Part shown: positions 9,611 through 20,078 of the stretch, piece after piece | Layout: each line of letters starts with the position of its first letter | Position numbering within the stretch: the stretch's first letter is position 1 | Source of the DNA: Muribaculaceae bacterium | Lineage (GTDB): Bacteria; Bacteroidota; Bacteroidia; Bacteroidales; Muribaculaceae | Reading direction: 5' to 3' | Assembly: GCA_017451225.1 (NCBI GenBank) | Contig: JAFSPZ010000023.1 | Span: forward strand, 1-44,878 | Length of the DNA stretch: 44,878 nucleotides | Notes under the pieces: generated by a model | Database searches by the model: none | What the model was told of the DNA's origin: nothing | What the model saw: only the letters and a program-made list of their open reading frames with translations | Position numbers and translations under genes: made by a program

Positions 9611-10996
9611 ATGACTATAAAGAAAATGAAGATTAAAACTTTGATTTTGAGCTTAATGGCAATCCTCTCGCTGAGCATGAGCGCTCAGAACAACGTGGCC
9701 GAGGAAGTGGCCTGGGTTGTAGGAGACGAGCCCATTTTTAAATCTGATATTGAAGAACAATATCAGCAAGCTTTATATGAGCGCATAGCAATAGATGGAA
9801 ACCCCTATTGCGTGATTCCCGAGAGAATGGCTATAGAAAAATTGTTTCTGCATCAAGCTAAGGTCGATACAGTCGAAATCCCTAATTCAACAGTGATGCA
9901 GAACGTAGATGCCAGAATTAACTATTTCATCGCAAATCTCGGCTCTAAAGAAAAAGTGGAGGAATATTTCAGAAAGTCTATTCCTGAACTTAGGGAAAAT
10001 CTCATCGATGTGGTAAGAGACCAATATACTGTACAGGAAGTTCAGAGGAATCTCACCAAGAACATCAAGGCTACTCCAGCCGATGTGAGGAGGTATTTTA
10101 GCACTATACCCCAAGATTCGCTCCCCATTATACCTCAACAGGTTGAAGTGCAAATCATCACAATCAATCCTGTAATACCACAGCAGGAGATAGATGACAT
10201 TAAAGCTCGACTCAGAGATTATACTCAGCAGGTGAACAATGGTCAGACCGAGTTCTCTACTCTTGCAATTATGCACAGTGAGGATGGTTCTTCCACCTAT
10301 GGAGGCGAAGTGGGATTTAGAGGGCGCGCCGAACTGTTGCCCGAATATGCTAATGCGGCATTTAATCTCAACGACACAAAGCATGTGTCTAAAATTGTTG
10401 AAACCGAGGCTGGTTTTCACATCATTCAGCTCATTGAAAAACGTGGTGACCGAATCAACACTCGCCACATCTTGCTGCGTCCGAAGATTGCACAAAAGGA
10501 TATTGACGACGCTATGTTAAAGCTTGATTCTTTAAGAACCGAGATTGTTGATGGCAAGAAAGGTTTGACATTTGAGAGTGCAGCACTCTATATTTCTCAA
10601 GATAAGGATTCAAGAAACAATAACGGAGTGATGCTCAACGAGAAAACTCATTCAAATTTCTTTGAAATGGCCGATCTTCCATCAGAGGTTGGTAAAATAG
10701 TGGCAACTATGAAAGAAGGCGAGATTTCTAAACCTTTTGTCATGATTAATCCTAAAACCAGCAGGAAGCAGGTGGCCATAATCAAGCTCTTAAAGAAGAA
10801 TGAAACTCACCGTGCCGATTTCGCCGAGGATTATCAGGTTCTCAAAGAAATGTATGAGAACAATAAGAGAGAAGAGATATTAACCAAGTGGATAGAAGAG
10901 AAACAGAAGTCAACCTACGTTTATATCGAAGAGGGATGGCGCAACTGTGAATTCCAGTACAATTGGCTTAATGTGAATTACGGTAACAACAAGTAA
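9611..10996 (+). CDS. surA: SurA-like periplasmic chaperone / peptidylprolyl isomerase
   Basis: 461 aa. A signal peptide ends at SMSAQ. The SurA N-terminal region begins VAEEVAWVVGDEPIFKSDIEE, shown here as VAEEVAWVVGDEPI then FKSDIEE, which is typical of SurA. Two parvulin domains follow: one around residues 175-275 (EDGSSTYGGEVGF ... AGFHIIQLIEKRG) and one around 285-385 (INTRHILLRPKI ... EGEISKPFV). SurA escorts unfolded porins and other beta-barrel proteins from the Sec translocon to the BAM complex. The start at 9611 encodes MTIKKMKIK; a start at the second Met (9626) is also possible. The gene probably heads an operon with the OstA-like gene (17 bp later) and mutL. Confidence 0.9.
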   Translation: MTIKKMKIKTLILSLMAILSLSMSAQNNVAEEVAWVVGDEPIFKSDIEEQYQQALYERIAIDGNPYCVIPERMAIEKLFLHQAKVDTVEIPNSTVMQNVDARINYFIANLGSKEKVEEYFRKSIPELRENLIDVVRDQYTVQEVQRNLTKNIKATPADVRRYFSTIPQDSLPIIPQQVEVQIITINPVIPQQEIDDIKARLRDYTQQVNNGQTEFSTLAIMHSEDGSSTYGGEVGFRGRAELLPEYANAAFNLNDTKHVSKIVETEAGFHIIQLIEKRGDRINTRHILLRPKIAQKDIDDAMLKLDSLRTEIVDGKKGLTFESAALYISQDKDSRNNNGVMLNEKTHSNFFEMADLPSEVGKIVATMKEGEISKPFVMINPKTSRKQVAIIKLLKKNETHRADFAEDYQVLKEMYENNKREEILTKWIEEKQKSTYVYIEEGWRNCEFQYNWLNVNYGNNK

Positions 10997-11013
10997 TTTT
11001 CTTTCTTGGCTAA

Positions 11014-12831
11014 ATGATACTCACGAGAAATGACTTCACAAGGCATGGGGCAGAGGCAAGGCCGCTGCTCAGGATGTTTTTACTCTTTCTCATGATATTT
11101 TTAGCTGTGACTGCGCCTCTAGATTCTGTAGCTCAGCAAAGCAATCAAGCAGTTGCCGCTAAGCCAGGAGCAACCACACAGCACATAAGGCGTATAACAC
11201 CAATGATTCCCGATGCTAACAGATTTGATCCGGGAAAGGTGTTCCTTGAAAATGCCGATGTGCTTATTGCTAATGAACAGCGCAGCACTGAATACAGAAT
11301 ACTTAAGGGGCATGTGAAGTTCCGAAAAGGCAATATGACCCTTGCTTGCGATAGTGCCTATTTCTATGAGGCTTCGGGCTCTCTCGATGCTTTTGGTCAC
11401 GTAGTGATGAACCAGGCCGATACTCTCACTGCCTATTGCAACAAGATGAACTACTTTGGCGATGTTGAAGTGGCAAAACTCAGAGGTGCTGTTAAAGTAG
11501 TCAACAGGTCTATGACTGTTACTACCGAGAATTTGGATTATGACTTGATGAATAATGTGGCGCGTTATTTCAATGGCGGAACTGTAGTCGATAAGTCGGG
11601 AACAAGGATTACCTCAAGTGTCGCAAGGTATGAGCACGATACTAAGAAGGTTCAATTCACATCTAATGTGAGGCTTGTCAACAGCAAGATGAAGATGAGC
11701 ACCGATGTGCTCGATTACAACATGCGCACCCACATTGCAACCATCGAGGATGAAACCGAAATTATTTCTCTTGCCGATGGAAACGTTATTCACACGACAA
11801 GTGGATGGTATAACCTCTCAAGTGAGGAGGGTACTATGTACAATCGTTCTTCTGTTAAAACCAAGAATGGAGAGACCCTTGTTGGAGACGTTGTTTATTA
11901 CGACCGTAAGAATGAGAAAGGACAAGCGCAAGGTAATGTGGTGATGACCGACGAGAAGAATCAGCGCACCCTCAAGGGGGATGTGGTTGACTATGACAGG
12001 CGAACAGGAGCAGGCAAGGCAAGAGGCCATGTGGTGCTCGTCGATATGAAGAGCAAAGTGATTCTCGAAGGGGAAGTTGGATTCCATAACGAGAAAACCA
12101 AGGAGTCTTACGTCACCGAGAATGCTCTCGCAAAAGAATTCTCTCAAAAGGATACCGTTTATATTCATGCCGACACATTAAGAACTGTCACAACCAACGA
12201 TAACGTGAGACTACTCATTGCAAACAAGTACGTAAGATTTTATCGCAAAGACATTCAAGGGGTGTGCGACTCGGCGGCAATCAACGAGCAGGATTCTATT
12301 CTCAACCTCTATCGCCATGCTGTAATCTGGAGCGAGAATAGACAGATTAGCGGTGAGGAGATTAACGTTCATGTGCAGGACTCAACTGTTGACTGGGCTA
12401 CTTTGCCACAATGGGGGTTGATTGTTGAACATGTTGGCGAAAAATATTATAACCAATTGAGTGGTAGAAAAATGCATGCCACGTTCGAAAATAAGGAATT
12501 GAGACGACTTGATGTCTCGGGCGACGTGGAGGCGCTATTCTATCCCATGGAAAATGACTCCACCTATAACAAGCTTGTCAATGCCAGCAGTGCTTATCTC
12601 ACAATTGATCTTAAGGCCAAGCAGGAGGTTGAGAGAATAAAAATGTGGCCTGACGTGTCGGGTAAAGTGATTCCGCTTTTCCTGGCAAAAAACAGCGACT
12701 TGAGGCTTACAAGATTTACGTGGTACGATTCTATTAGACCCAAGGAACCAATGGACGTGCTCAATGTGAGCGATGAGATGAAAAGTATTTTCGGCGAAGC
12801 AGTTTCAACACGTCGAACCATTATAAAATAG
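11014..12831 (+). CDS. OstA/LptA-like periplasmic protein
   Basis: 605 aa with an N-terminal hydrophobic signal segment (residues 22-36) before SVAQQ; a start at Met21 (11074) is possible. The body consists of repeated beta-strand units typical of OstA-like jelly-roll proteins, for example LKGHVKFRKGNMTLACDSAY, VVMNQADTLTAYCNKM, and QGNVVMTDEKNQRTLKGD. This resembles the Pfam OstA-like family related to LptA and the N-terminus of LptD, which carry lipopolysaccharide across the periplasm. Its role in Bacteroidota is inferred, not shown by the sequence. Tight spacing (17 bp after surA, 15 bp before mutL) suggests one transcript and fits an envelope assembly function. Confidence 0.82.
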   Translation: MILTRNDFTRHGAEARPLLRMFLLFLMIFLAVTAPLDSVAQQSNQAVAAKPGATTQHIRRITPMIPDANRFDPGKVFLENADVLIANEQRSTEYRILKGHVKFRKGNMTLACDSAYFYEASGSLDAFGHVVMNQADTLTAYCNKMNYFGDVEVAKLRGAVKVVNRSMTVTTENLDYDLMNNVARYFNGGTVVDKSGTRITSSVARYEHDTKKVQFTSNVRLVNSKMKMSTDVLDYNMRTHIATIEDETEIISLADGNVIHTTSGWYNLSSEEGTMYNRSSVKTKNGETLVGDVVYYDRKNEKGQAQGNVVMTDEKNQRTLKGDVVDYDRRTGAGKARGHVVLVDMKSKVILEGEVGFHNEKTKESYVTENALAKEFSQKDTVYIHADTLRTVTTNDNVRLLIANKYVRFYRKDIQGVCDSAAINEQDSILNLYRHAVIWSENRQISGEEINVHVQDSTVDWATLPQWGLIVEHVGEKYYNQLSGRKMHATFENKELRRLDVSGDVEALFYPMENDSTYNKLVNASSAYLTIDLKAKQEVERIKMWPDVSGKVIPLFLAKNSDLRLTRFTWYDSIRPKEPMDVLNVSDEMKSIFGEAVSTRRTIIK

Positions 12832-12846
12832 CGCAAGTTTCCACTC

Positions 12847-14700
12847 ATGAGTGATGTAATAAAACTTTTGCCCGACTCGGTTGCCAACCAAATAGCGGCA
12901 GGCGAGGTGATTCAACGGCCAGCTTCGGTGATAAAGGAGCTTGTCGAGAATGCTATTGATGCCCAAGCGACCGATATTCACATTGTGCTCAAGGACGCCG
13001 GACGTACATTGATTCAAGTGATTGACAATGGGGTGGGGATGAGCGATACCGATGCTCGATTGGCGTTTGAGCGCCATAGCACCTCTAAGATACGTCAAGC
13101 CGATGACCTCTTTGCACTTAGCACAATGGGATTCCGTGGTGAGGCTCTAGCTTCTATTGCCGCAATATCTCACATCGAACTGCGGACTTGTGCTCGTGGA
13201 AATCAGTTGGGAACTAAGTTGATAATTAATGCATCTCATTGTGAGTCCCAAGAACCAGACGTGTGCCCAGTGGGCTGCAATTTCATGATTAAGGACTTGT
13301 TTTTCAATGTTCCAGCAAGACGCAAATTCCTCAAGAGCAATCAAGTGGAGCTGAGCAACATTATCAAGGAATTTGAGAAACTAGCTCTGGTTAACTACAA
13401 TGTGGAGTTTACTTTGTCACACAATGGAAACGTGTTGTACAAACTAAACCGTGGTTCCTTCAAACAGCGCATTGTCTCTATATTCGGACACAACCTTGAC
13501 CAGCAGCTCGTTCCTCTGAATGTGGAGACTTCGTTGGTGAAAATCAGCGGATTCATTGGTAAGCCTGAGAATGCTCGCAAGCGCAACACATTGCAGTTTT
13601 TCTTTGTCAATGGGCGTTACATGAGGCACCCCTATTTTCACAAGGCCGTGAATTCGTGCTACAACGAGCTTATTCCCGACGATGCACAGCCCAATTACTT
13701 CCTTGTTTTTGATGTAGATCCCGAAACTATCGATGTCAACATTCATCCCACAAAGACCGAGATAAAGTTTGAAAATGAGATGCCAATATGGCAGATTGTA
13801 TCGGCGGCGGTGAAGGAGACTCTAGGGCGATTCAGCGTGGTTCCTTCTATCGATTTCGACAAGGAAGATGCTCCCGAAATACCGGCTTTCACTTTGCCGC
13901 ACACAACCACTCCACCAGCCATTAGCGTTGACAAGGGATATAATCCTTTCAAGGAAAAAACAGGAAGTGGCAGTGCTACAGGAGGAGGCTCATATGTTCA
14001 TTCTTCTAATGCGATGCCCAACTGGGAAGAGTTTTATAAAAACTTTGAAAAGACAAAACAAGAGGGATTTGATGAGTTTAGCGGCACTGCTGTTGATGGC
14101 GCTATGCCCCAAGAGGCTCCTATAATCGCCGTAGACGAAGGACCAAAAAGTATTTTACAGCTTGATAATCGTTATCTGCTCTTTATATCTCAAGAAGGGG
14201 TAATTGTCATTGACCAGCATCGAGCTCATCTTGCTGTGCTTTACAACAGGCTCATTCAGCAAATCGACGGCATGAACGTCGTTTCACAGCGTGTCTTGTT
14301 CCCTGAGATAGTTCATTTCAATGCCGCTCAGAATGTGGTTTTTGAAGAAATAGAGACAGAACTCGAAAAAGCCGGTTTTGGAGTCTCTAAGCTTAGCGGT
14401 GGAGATTGGTCAATCAACTCGGTACCACCAGGGCTTGACAATGTTGATGTGATAGACTTGCTCAACGAAGTTATTAGCTCTGTTAGCTCGGGTGGAGGAA
14501 ACTTGAAGGATAAAGTATTTGAGAATATAGCTTTGACAATTGCAACAAGAGCGGCAATACCTTATGGCCGTCAACTCAACAGCGAGGAGATGAAGTCTCT
14601 TGTCACCGATTGGCAGTCTCTTCAGAACAATAAATATACTCCTAATGGCAAGCTAATTGTAAATGTGCTTACGCTTGAACAGGTAGCAAAAATGTTTTGA
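12847..14700 (+). CDS. mutL: DNA mismatch repair protein MutL
   Basis: 617 aa. The N-terminal GHKL ATPase is complete: ELVENAIDA (motif I), DNGVGM (motif II) and FRGEALASI (motif III), followed by the transducer domain with FFNVPARRKFL. After a low-complexity linker (about residues 350-440) the C-terminal dimerization domain begins. MutL couples MutS mismatch recognition to strand excision. The endonuclease motif expected as DQHA(X)2E(X)4E reads DQHRAHLAVLYN from Asp456, so both glutamates are absent. The later Cys-containing motifs are replaced by ATRAAIPYGRQL and TPNGKLIVN. It therefore may lack nicking activity. It shares a transcript with surA and the OstA-like gene and ends at a bidirectional terminator. 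Confidence 0.95.
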   Translation: MSDVIKLLPDSVANQIAAGEVIQRPASVIKELVENAIDAQATDIHIVLKDAGRTLIQVIDNGVGMSDTDARLAFERHSTSKIRQADDLFALSTMGFRGEALASIAAISHIELRTCARGNQLGTKLIINASHCESQEPDVCPVGCNFMIKDLFFNVPARRKFLKSNQVELSNIIKEFEKLALVNYNVEFTLSHNGNVLYKLNRGSFKQRIVSIFGHNLDQQLVPLNVETSLVKISGFIGKPENARKRNTLQFFFVNGRYMRHPYFHKAVNSCYNELIPDDAQPNYFLVFDVDPETIDVNIHPTKTEIKFENEMPIWQIVSAAVKETLGRFSVVPSIDFDKEDAPEIPAFTLPHTTTPPAISVDKGYNPFKEKTGSGSATGGGSYVHSSNAMPNWEEFYKNFEKTKQEGFDEFSGTAVDGAMPQEAPIIAVDEGPKSILQLDNRYLLFISQEGVIVIDQHRAHLAVLYNRLIQQIDGMNVVSQRVLFPEIVHFNAAQNVVFEEIETELEKAGFGVSKLSGGDWSINSVPPGLDNVDVIDLLNEVISSVSSGGGNLKDKVFENIALTIATRAAIPYGRQLNSEEMKSLVTDWQSLQNNKYTPNGKLIVNVLTLEQVAKMF

Positions 14701-14717
14701 TTGAAATAAAATGTATA

Positions 14718-14754
14718 AATTAAAGGTGTTCAACTAAGTTGAACACCTTTAATT
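14718..14754. terminator. Bidirectional terminator between mutL and an MFS gene
   Basis: A perfect inverted repeat: AATTAAAGGTGTTCAAC (14718-14734) pairs with GTTGAACACCTTTAATT (14738-14754) around a 3-nt centre. A-rich and T-rich flanks let it serve the converging mutL and MFS genes. Confidence 0.92.
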
Positions 14755-14767
14755 ATATTTACTAAGA

Positions 14768-16141
14768 TTAATCTTTAGTGATATTAGCTTTCTGCAATCC
14801 GTAGTTGCGGCGTTTATCTATAGCCAGCAACATGATTGATACAATGATCGCAGCAATGCCAATTCCGGTAAATATCCACATAGCCTCGGTATAGTCAACT
14901 TTGTCGCCCACAGTGTTGCGTTGCAGCACACCGCCAATGACGATGGGGATAAGCATAAGGCCTATGTTCTGAATATAATAGATGATGGAATAGGCGGTGC
15001 CAAGTTGTTTCATGGGCACAATCTTGGGGACTGCTGGCCATAGCACGCTTGGAAGCAGCGAGAATGCGATCCCAAGTATCAGCATCAGGCAAATTGCCAG
15101 CACGCTTGAATTCAAGGGTAGGGCAAATACCATCAGCACAAGCGTCAGCATCACAGTGCCTATAATCATGATGGTGGCGCCTTTTCCTATCTTGTCATAC
15201 ATGCCACCAAAAAGAGGTGTGAGCACAATCGATGTATATGGAAGAATGGCAGGAATGTTGCCGGCAATTGATGGCTCGACACCATATTTCGCAATCATCA
15301 TCTTTGTCGCAAAGTCGAGGAATGTATAAAGTGCCGAATAGTAGAGCATGCACAGCATGGTTATAAGCCAGAAACCTGGATTCTTCATTGTCGTACCCAT
15401 ATCTCTGAAATGGAATTTTTCATCCTCGTCGCTTGCAATATCGCTTGTGTCGGCTTTACGGTCCATAGAACAGTAAATCAAGTAGACTATAAGCCCAACA
15501 CCTACAGCAAAGAGCCCAACAAGGATGGGTGTGCTCAGTGTGAAGTCGGTTGCAAGCTTGGGAGCACCCGAGAGGGCCAATCCTGTACCTAGACGTGCTA
15601 ATGCAACCTGAATGCCCATTGCTAAAGCCATTTCCTTGCCTGTAAACCATTTGACTACAACTTTTGAGACCGTTATACCGCACAACTCATAACCAATGCC
15701 AAATGTGGCAAAGCCTAGTGCCGCTACAAGCACTTGCAGCTTGATTGATGGGTCGCTATAGCCCAGCCACTGCAGGTTGATGTTGACTATGTGGGATGGG
15801 TCCATGAAAGCTATAGCATAATAATCGATAGCAGTTCCACCAAGCATGAGCATGCATGAGAGTACACCGGCAAAGCGCACACCGGTCTTGTCGAGGATTA
15901 TGCCGCCCACAAAGAGCATAAGCAGGAACACATTGAAGAATCCCCGTGAGCCTGCAAGTATTCCAAACTCGCCGCTGGTCCACCCAAGTCCTCCTTCACC
16001 GGTTGGCAACTCAAGGAAGTATTGGAGCGGTGACATCTGCTTCGCAACAATATATCCCATCATCATGGTAACCGATACAAGGCCAAGTACGGCCCAGCGC
16101 AGGGCAGGGGAGTTGTTGATTTTTTGTGCTACTTTTGTCAT
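14768..16141 (-). CDS. MFS transporter (paralogue of the upstream MFS gene)
   Basis: 457 aa integral membrane protein with about 12 hydrophobic segments. MFS features include GIILDKTGVRF (the motif-A-like loop after helix 2), KEMALAMGIQVALARLG in the first half, and LILGIAFSLLPSVLWPAVP in the second half. It is clearly paralogous to the adjacent MFS gene, which has matching segments at the same places. Substrate cannot be predicted; both resemble the broad dipeptide/organic-anion MFS groups rather than sugar permeases. An intrinsic terminator hairpin lies only 8 bp upstream of the ATG, and no promoter is visible in the 72-bp spacer. Expression probably depends on read-through from the upstream gene. 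Confidence 0.9.
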   Translation of the reverse strand: MTKVAQKINNSPALRWAVLGLVSVTMMMGYIVAKQMSPLQYFLELPTGEGGLGWTSGEFGILAGSRGFFNVFLLMLFVGGIILDKTGVRFAGVLSCMLMLGGTAIDYYAIAFMDPSHIVNINLQWLGYSDPSIKLQVLVAALGFATFGIGYELCGITVSKVVVKWFTGKEMALAMGIQVALARLGTGLALSGAPKLATDFTLSTPILVGLFAVGVGLIVYLIYCSMDRKADTSDIASDEDEKFHFRDMGTTMKNPGFWLITMLCMLYYSALYTFLDFATKMMIAKYGVEPSIAGNIPAILPYTSIVLTPLFGGMYDKIGKGATIMIIGTVMLTLVLMVFALPLNSSVLAICLMLILGIAFSLLPSVLWPAVPKIVPMKQLGTAYSIIYYIQNIGLMLIPIVIGGVLQRNTVGDKVDYTEAMWIFTGIGIAAIIVSIMLLAIDKRRNYGLQKANITKD

Positions 16142-16148
16142 ATATGTT

Positions 16149-16191
16149 CAAAAAATCAGGGCGTGAAAGCCTGAGCATCACACGCCCTGAT
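16149..16191 (-). terminator. Hairpin terminator between the two MFS genes
   Basis: Perfect 11-bp stem ATCAGGGCGTG (16155-16165) / CACGCCCTGAT (16181-16191). On the minus strand it is followed by a run of six T. It ends right before the start codon of the downstream MFS gene. Confidence 0.88.
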
Positions 16192-16213
16192 ATTATTTGT
16201 TGATAGTTTGTTT

Positions 16214-17857
16214 TTAAGCCTCAGCAGGAGTCTCTTCAGGCTTGATATTTGGTTCCTCAAGACCAAGTTTGTTCTTCTTATCAACAACCTTGAGAAGCAG
16301 ACCGAGTAACAACGCTGCAATGCCAAGGCAGGCAAGCATGATAAGTGGCCAGGTGTAGTCGAGCTTAGTTGGGTCGGTAACACCCTCGTTGGTCTTATCG
16401 AGAACTTTACCAATGAGCAGTGGGAACAGCCACAGACCAATGTTCTGAATCCAGAAAATTAGAGCGTAGGCCGAACCAATAATCTTTTGGTCTACCAACT
16501 TGGGAACACTGGGCCACAACGATGCGGGAACCAGCGAGAACGATGAACCGAGCACGAGAATTGTGAGATAAGCTATAATTATTCCGCCTATGTCGCTGCC
16601 CTTGAACATTGGAAGAACAAATGCGAATGTAAGGTGGCATGCAATGAGCAACAATGAACCAAGAACGAGCATTGATGCTGCTTTACCCTTGTGGTCAACA
16701 TAGTTGCCAAGGATTGGAGTGATGAGCACTGCCAGCAGTGGGAATACAGCAAAGATTGCCTCTGCACTCTGACGCATGTAACCCATGTAGCAGTAAACAA
16801 CTAGAGCTAAAATTGATATTGCCAGCAAGCCATATTTCGCACCTTTCTGCTTCATGAAGTTGCTTGCAAAACCTGCAGCAGCAACAATAAGCATGATAAC
16901 ATATTGTACAATAGTCACTGTTGGGCTTGCCCAGAACGAATCGGCTGCAGGCTCGGTGAGTGTGAGGTTACACTGCAGCATGTTAACGGCATATTTCTGG
17001 AATGGGAAGATTGCCGAGTAGTAGAGTACGCACAAGAGAGCTACCAGCCAGAAACCTCCACTTGAAAGAATCTTACCAATATCGCTAATCTTGAATGGAT
17101 CGTCTTTCTCCTCAGCCTCGCCAGTTTGAGCATCAAGTTTCTTGTCCATAAAGAAGTATACAATGAACATGATGAGAGCAATCATCAAGAGGACAACACC
17201 AAATGCTACCGAACGAGAAACGTCGACACTACCGCCTAGTTTTGCAAACATGGGCGAGAAAATCATACAAGTGGCTACACCCAGACGGGCAAGAGCCATC
17301 TCTGAACCCATAGCAAGAGCCATCTCACGGCCTTTGAACCACTTAACAATACCACGGCTAACGGTGATACCAGCCATCTCAACACCACAACCAAAGATCA
17401 TGAAACCAACAGCAGCAACTTTTGCGCTGGCAGGCATTCCTTTGTAGAATGGCGATACTCCTAGTTCGTCAAAGCCAGGAATATAATTGAGGTTGTTGGT
17501 GAACCAAGTCTCAAGTCCGCTGCCCTTGAAAGCGTCGGCAACGGCATACCACTTGATGATAGCACCAATAAGCATCACAATACCTGAGAGTACTGCAGTG
17601 AAACGAACTCCCATCTTGTCGAGGATAATGCCCGCAAAGATAAGGAAGAAAATGAATACATTAAGGAATGTTTCTGATCCTTGCATTGTACCAAATGCTG
17701 TAGAATCCCATCCACGGGTCTCTTGCATTAAGTCTTTAATTGGGGACAGAATGTCCATGAAAATGTAGCTGCAGAACATGGCAAGAGCCAGCAGCAACAG
17801 AGCAGTCCAGCGCATAGCGGCCGAATCGCGCAATGTCTTTTTAATTGTTTGTGTCAT
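16214..17857 (-). CDS. MFS transporter
   Basis: 547 aa from the ATG at 17857 (MTQTIKKTLRD). The frame is open 20 codons further upstream, to 17917, but the promoter -7 element overlaps that ATG, so the inner start is chosen. The protein has at least 12 transmembrane segments, the MFS loop GIILDKMGVRF, and REMALAMGSEMALARLG, matching its neighbour. It is about 90 residues longer than the neighbour because of longer loops (an insert around GSGLETWFTNNLNY and extra helices in the middle, VIMLIVAAAGFASNF). It ends with a charged cytoplasmic tail. Substrate unknown. It is divergent from groESL. Confidence 0.88.
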   Translation of the reverse strand: MTQTIKKTLRDSAAMRWTALLLLALAMFCSYIFMDILSPIKDLMQETRGWDSTAFGTMQGSETFLNVFIFFLIFAGIILDKMGVRFTAVLSGIVMLIGAIIKWYAVADAFKGSGLETWFTNNLNYIPGFDELGVSPFYKGMPASAKVAAVGFMIFGCGVEMAGITVSRGIVKWFKGREMALAMGSEMALARLGVATCMIFSPMFAKLGGSVDVSRSVAFGVVLLMIALIMFIVYFFMDKKLDAQTGEAEEKDDPFKISDIGKILSSGGFWLVALLCVLYYSAIFPFQKYAVNMLQCNLTLTEPAADSFWASPTVTIVQYVIMLIVAAAGFASNFMKQKGAKYGLLAISILALVVYCYMGYMRQSAEAIFAVFPLLAVLITPILGNYVDHKGKAASMLVLGSLLLIACHLTFAFVLPMFKGSDIGGIIIAYLTILVLGSSFSLVPASLWPSVPKLVDQKIIGSAYALIFWIQNIGLWLFPLLIGKVLDKTNEGVTDPTKLDYTWPLIMLACLGIAALLLGLLLKVVDKKNKLGLEEPNIKPEETPAEA

Positions 17858-17913
17858 ACTGATTTTTATTAGTTTTATATGTTTATGTTTTGTTCCAGTA
17901 TTGAAATATGACT

Positions 17914-17921
17914 GCAAAGAT
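17914..17921 (-). promoter_or_regulatory. -7 element of the MFS promoter
   Basis: On the minus strand TATCTTTG, followed by CAG, matches TAnnTTTG. It lies 57 bp upstream of the ATG at 17857 and sets that start codon. The -33 position is poor. Confidence 0.7.
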
Positions 17922-17955
17922 ACATTATTTTATTTAATTATGGTAATAATTTTTA

Positions 17956-18017
17956 TGACAAAATGTCGTTTGCCTAAATTGGCAGTTGTTTTGGCACAAA
18001 ATGTGCATTATTAGGCA
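17956..18017. promoter_or_regulatory. Nested inverted repeats upstream of groESL
   Basis: Four inverted repeats lie within 62 bp: GACAAAATGTC (17957-17967), TGCC-N6-GGCA (17971-17984), GCACAAAATGTGC (17994-18006), and an outer pair TGCCTAA (17971-17977) / TTAGGCA (18011-18017). The first and third share the core ACAAAATGT and have centres 38 bp apart. No TAnnTTTG element is seen between here and groES. They could be operator sites or a structured leader; no regulator can be named. Confidence 0.55.
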
Positions 18018-18067
18018 GCGTAAAAACAATGATTGCAAATAATTAATTAATTTAAAAATATAACAAA

Positions 18068-18343
18068 ATGACAATTAAACCATTAAGTGACAGAGTTCTA
18101 ATCGAACCTGCAAAAGCCGAAGAAGTTACTGCTGGAGGTATCATTATCCCCGACAGCGCTAAAGAGAAACCATTGAAAGGTATTGTAAAAGCCGTTGGTC
18201 ATGGCACTAAAGATGAGGAAATGGTAGTTAAAGAGGGCGATACCGTTCTCTATGGCAAGTATGCCGGTACCGAGATTGAAGTGGATGGCGCAAAACTGTT
18301 GATGATGCGTCAGAGTGACATTTTGGCAATTGTAGAAGAATAA
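18068..18343 (+). CDS. groES: Co-chaperonin GroES (Hsp10)
   Basis: 91 aa, the standard length. The sequence opens [19 protein letters not shown] and shows the mobile loop region ([18 protein letters not shown]) that contacts GroEL. The heptameric lid closes the GroEL folding chamber. groEL starts 16 bp after its stop, so the two form the usual operon. The promoter is not of the standard Bacteroidota type; inverted repeats occupy the upstream region. No CIRCE element is present. Confidence 0.98.
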   Translation: MTIKPLSDRVLIEPAKAEEVTAGGIIIPDSAKEKPLKGIVKAVGHGTKDEEMVVKEGDTVLYGKYAGTEIEVDGAKLLMMRQSDILAIVEE

Positions 18344-18347
18344 TTAA

Positions 18348-19994
<1,647 letters not shown>

Positions 19995-20020
19995 TGCAAT
20001 AAATATTACCAAATATTATT

Positions 20021-20056
20021 AAGGTCGAATTCTCAAGAAATTCGACCTTATTTTTT
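20021..20056. terminator. Bidirectional terminator of groESL and the methyltransferase gene
   Basis: AAGGTCGAATT (20021-20031) pairs with AATTCGACCTT (20039-20049), an 11-bp perfect stem with a 7-nt loop. ATTTTTTAT follows. It lies between converging genes. Confidence 0.92.
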
Positions 20057-20078
20057 ATCCCTTTTATTCCTTTACCCG

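Noticed and set aside
17979-17996. Sigma-54 promoter (TTGGCAG...TTGGCA) upstream of groES
   Set aside because: The GG to GC spacing is one base too long and the -12 element is GGC rather than TTGC. Not a convincing match.
18018-18067. CIRCE operator for HrcA before groES
   Set aside because: The inverted repeat TTAGCACTC-N9-GAGTGCTAA is not present anywhere in the groES upstream region.
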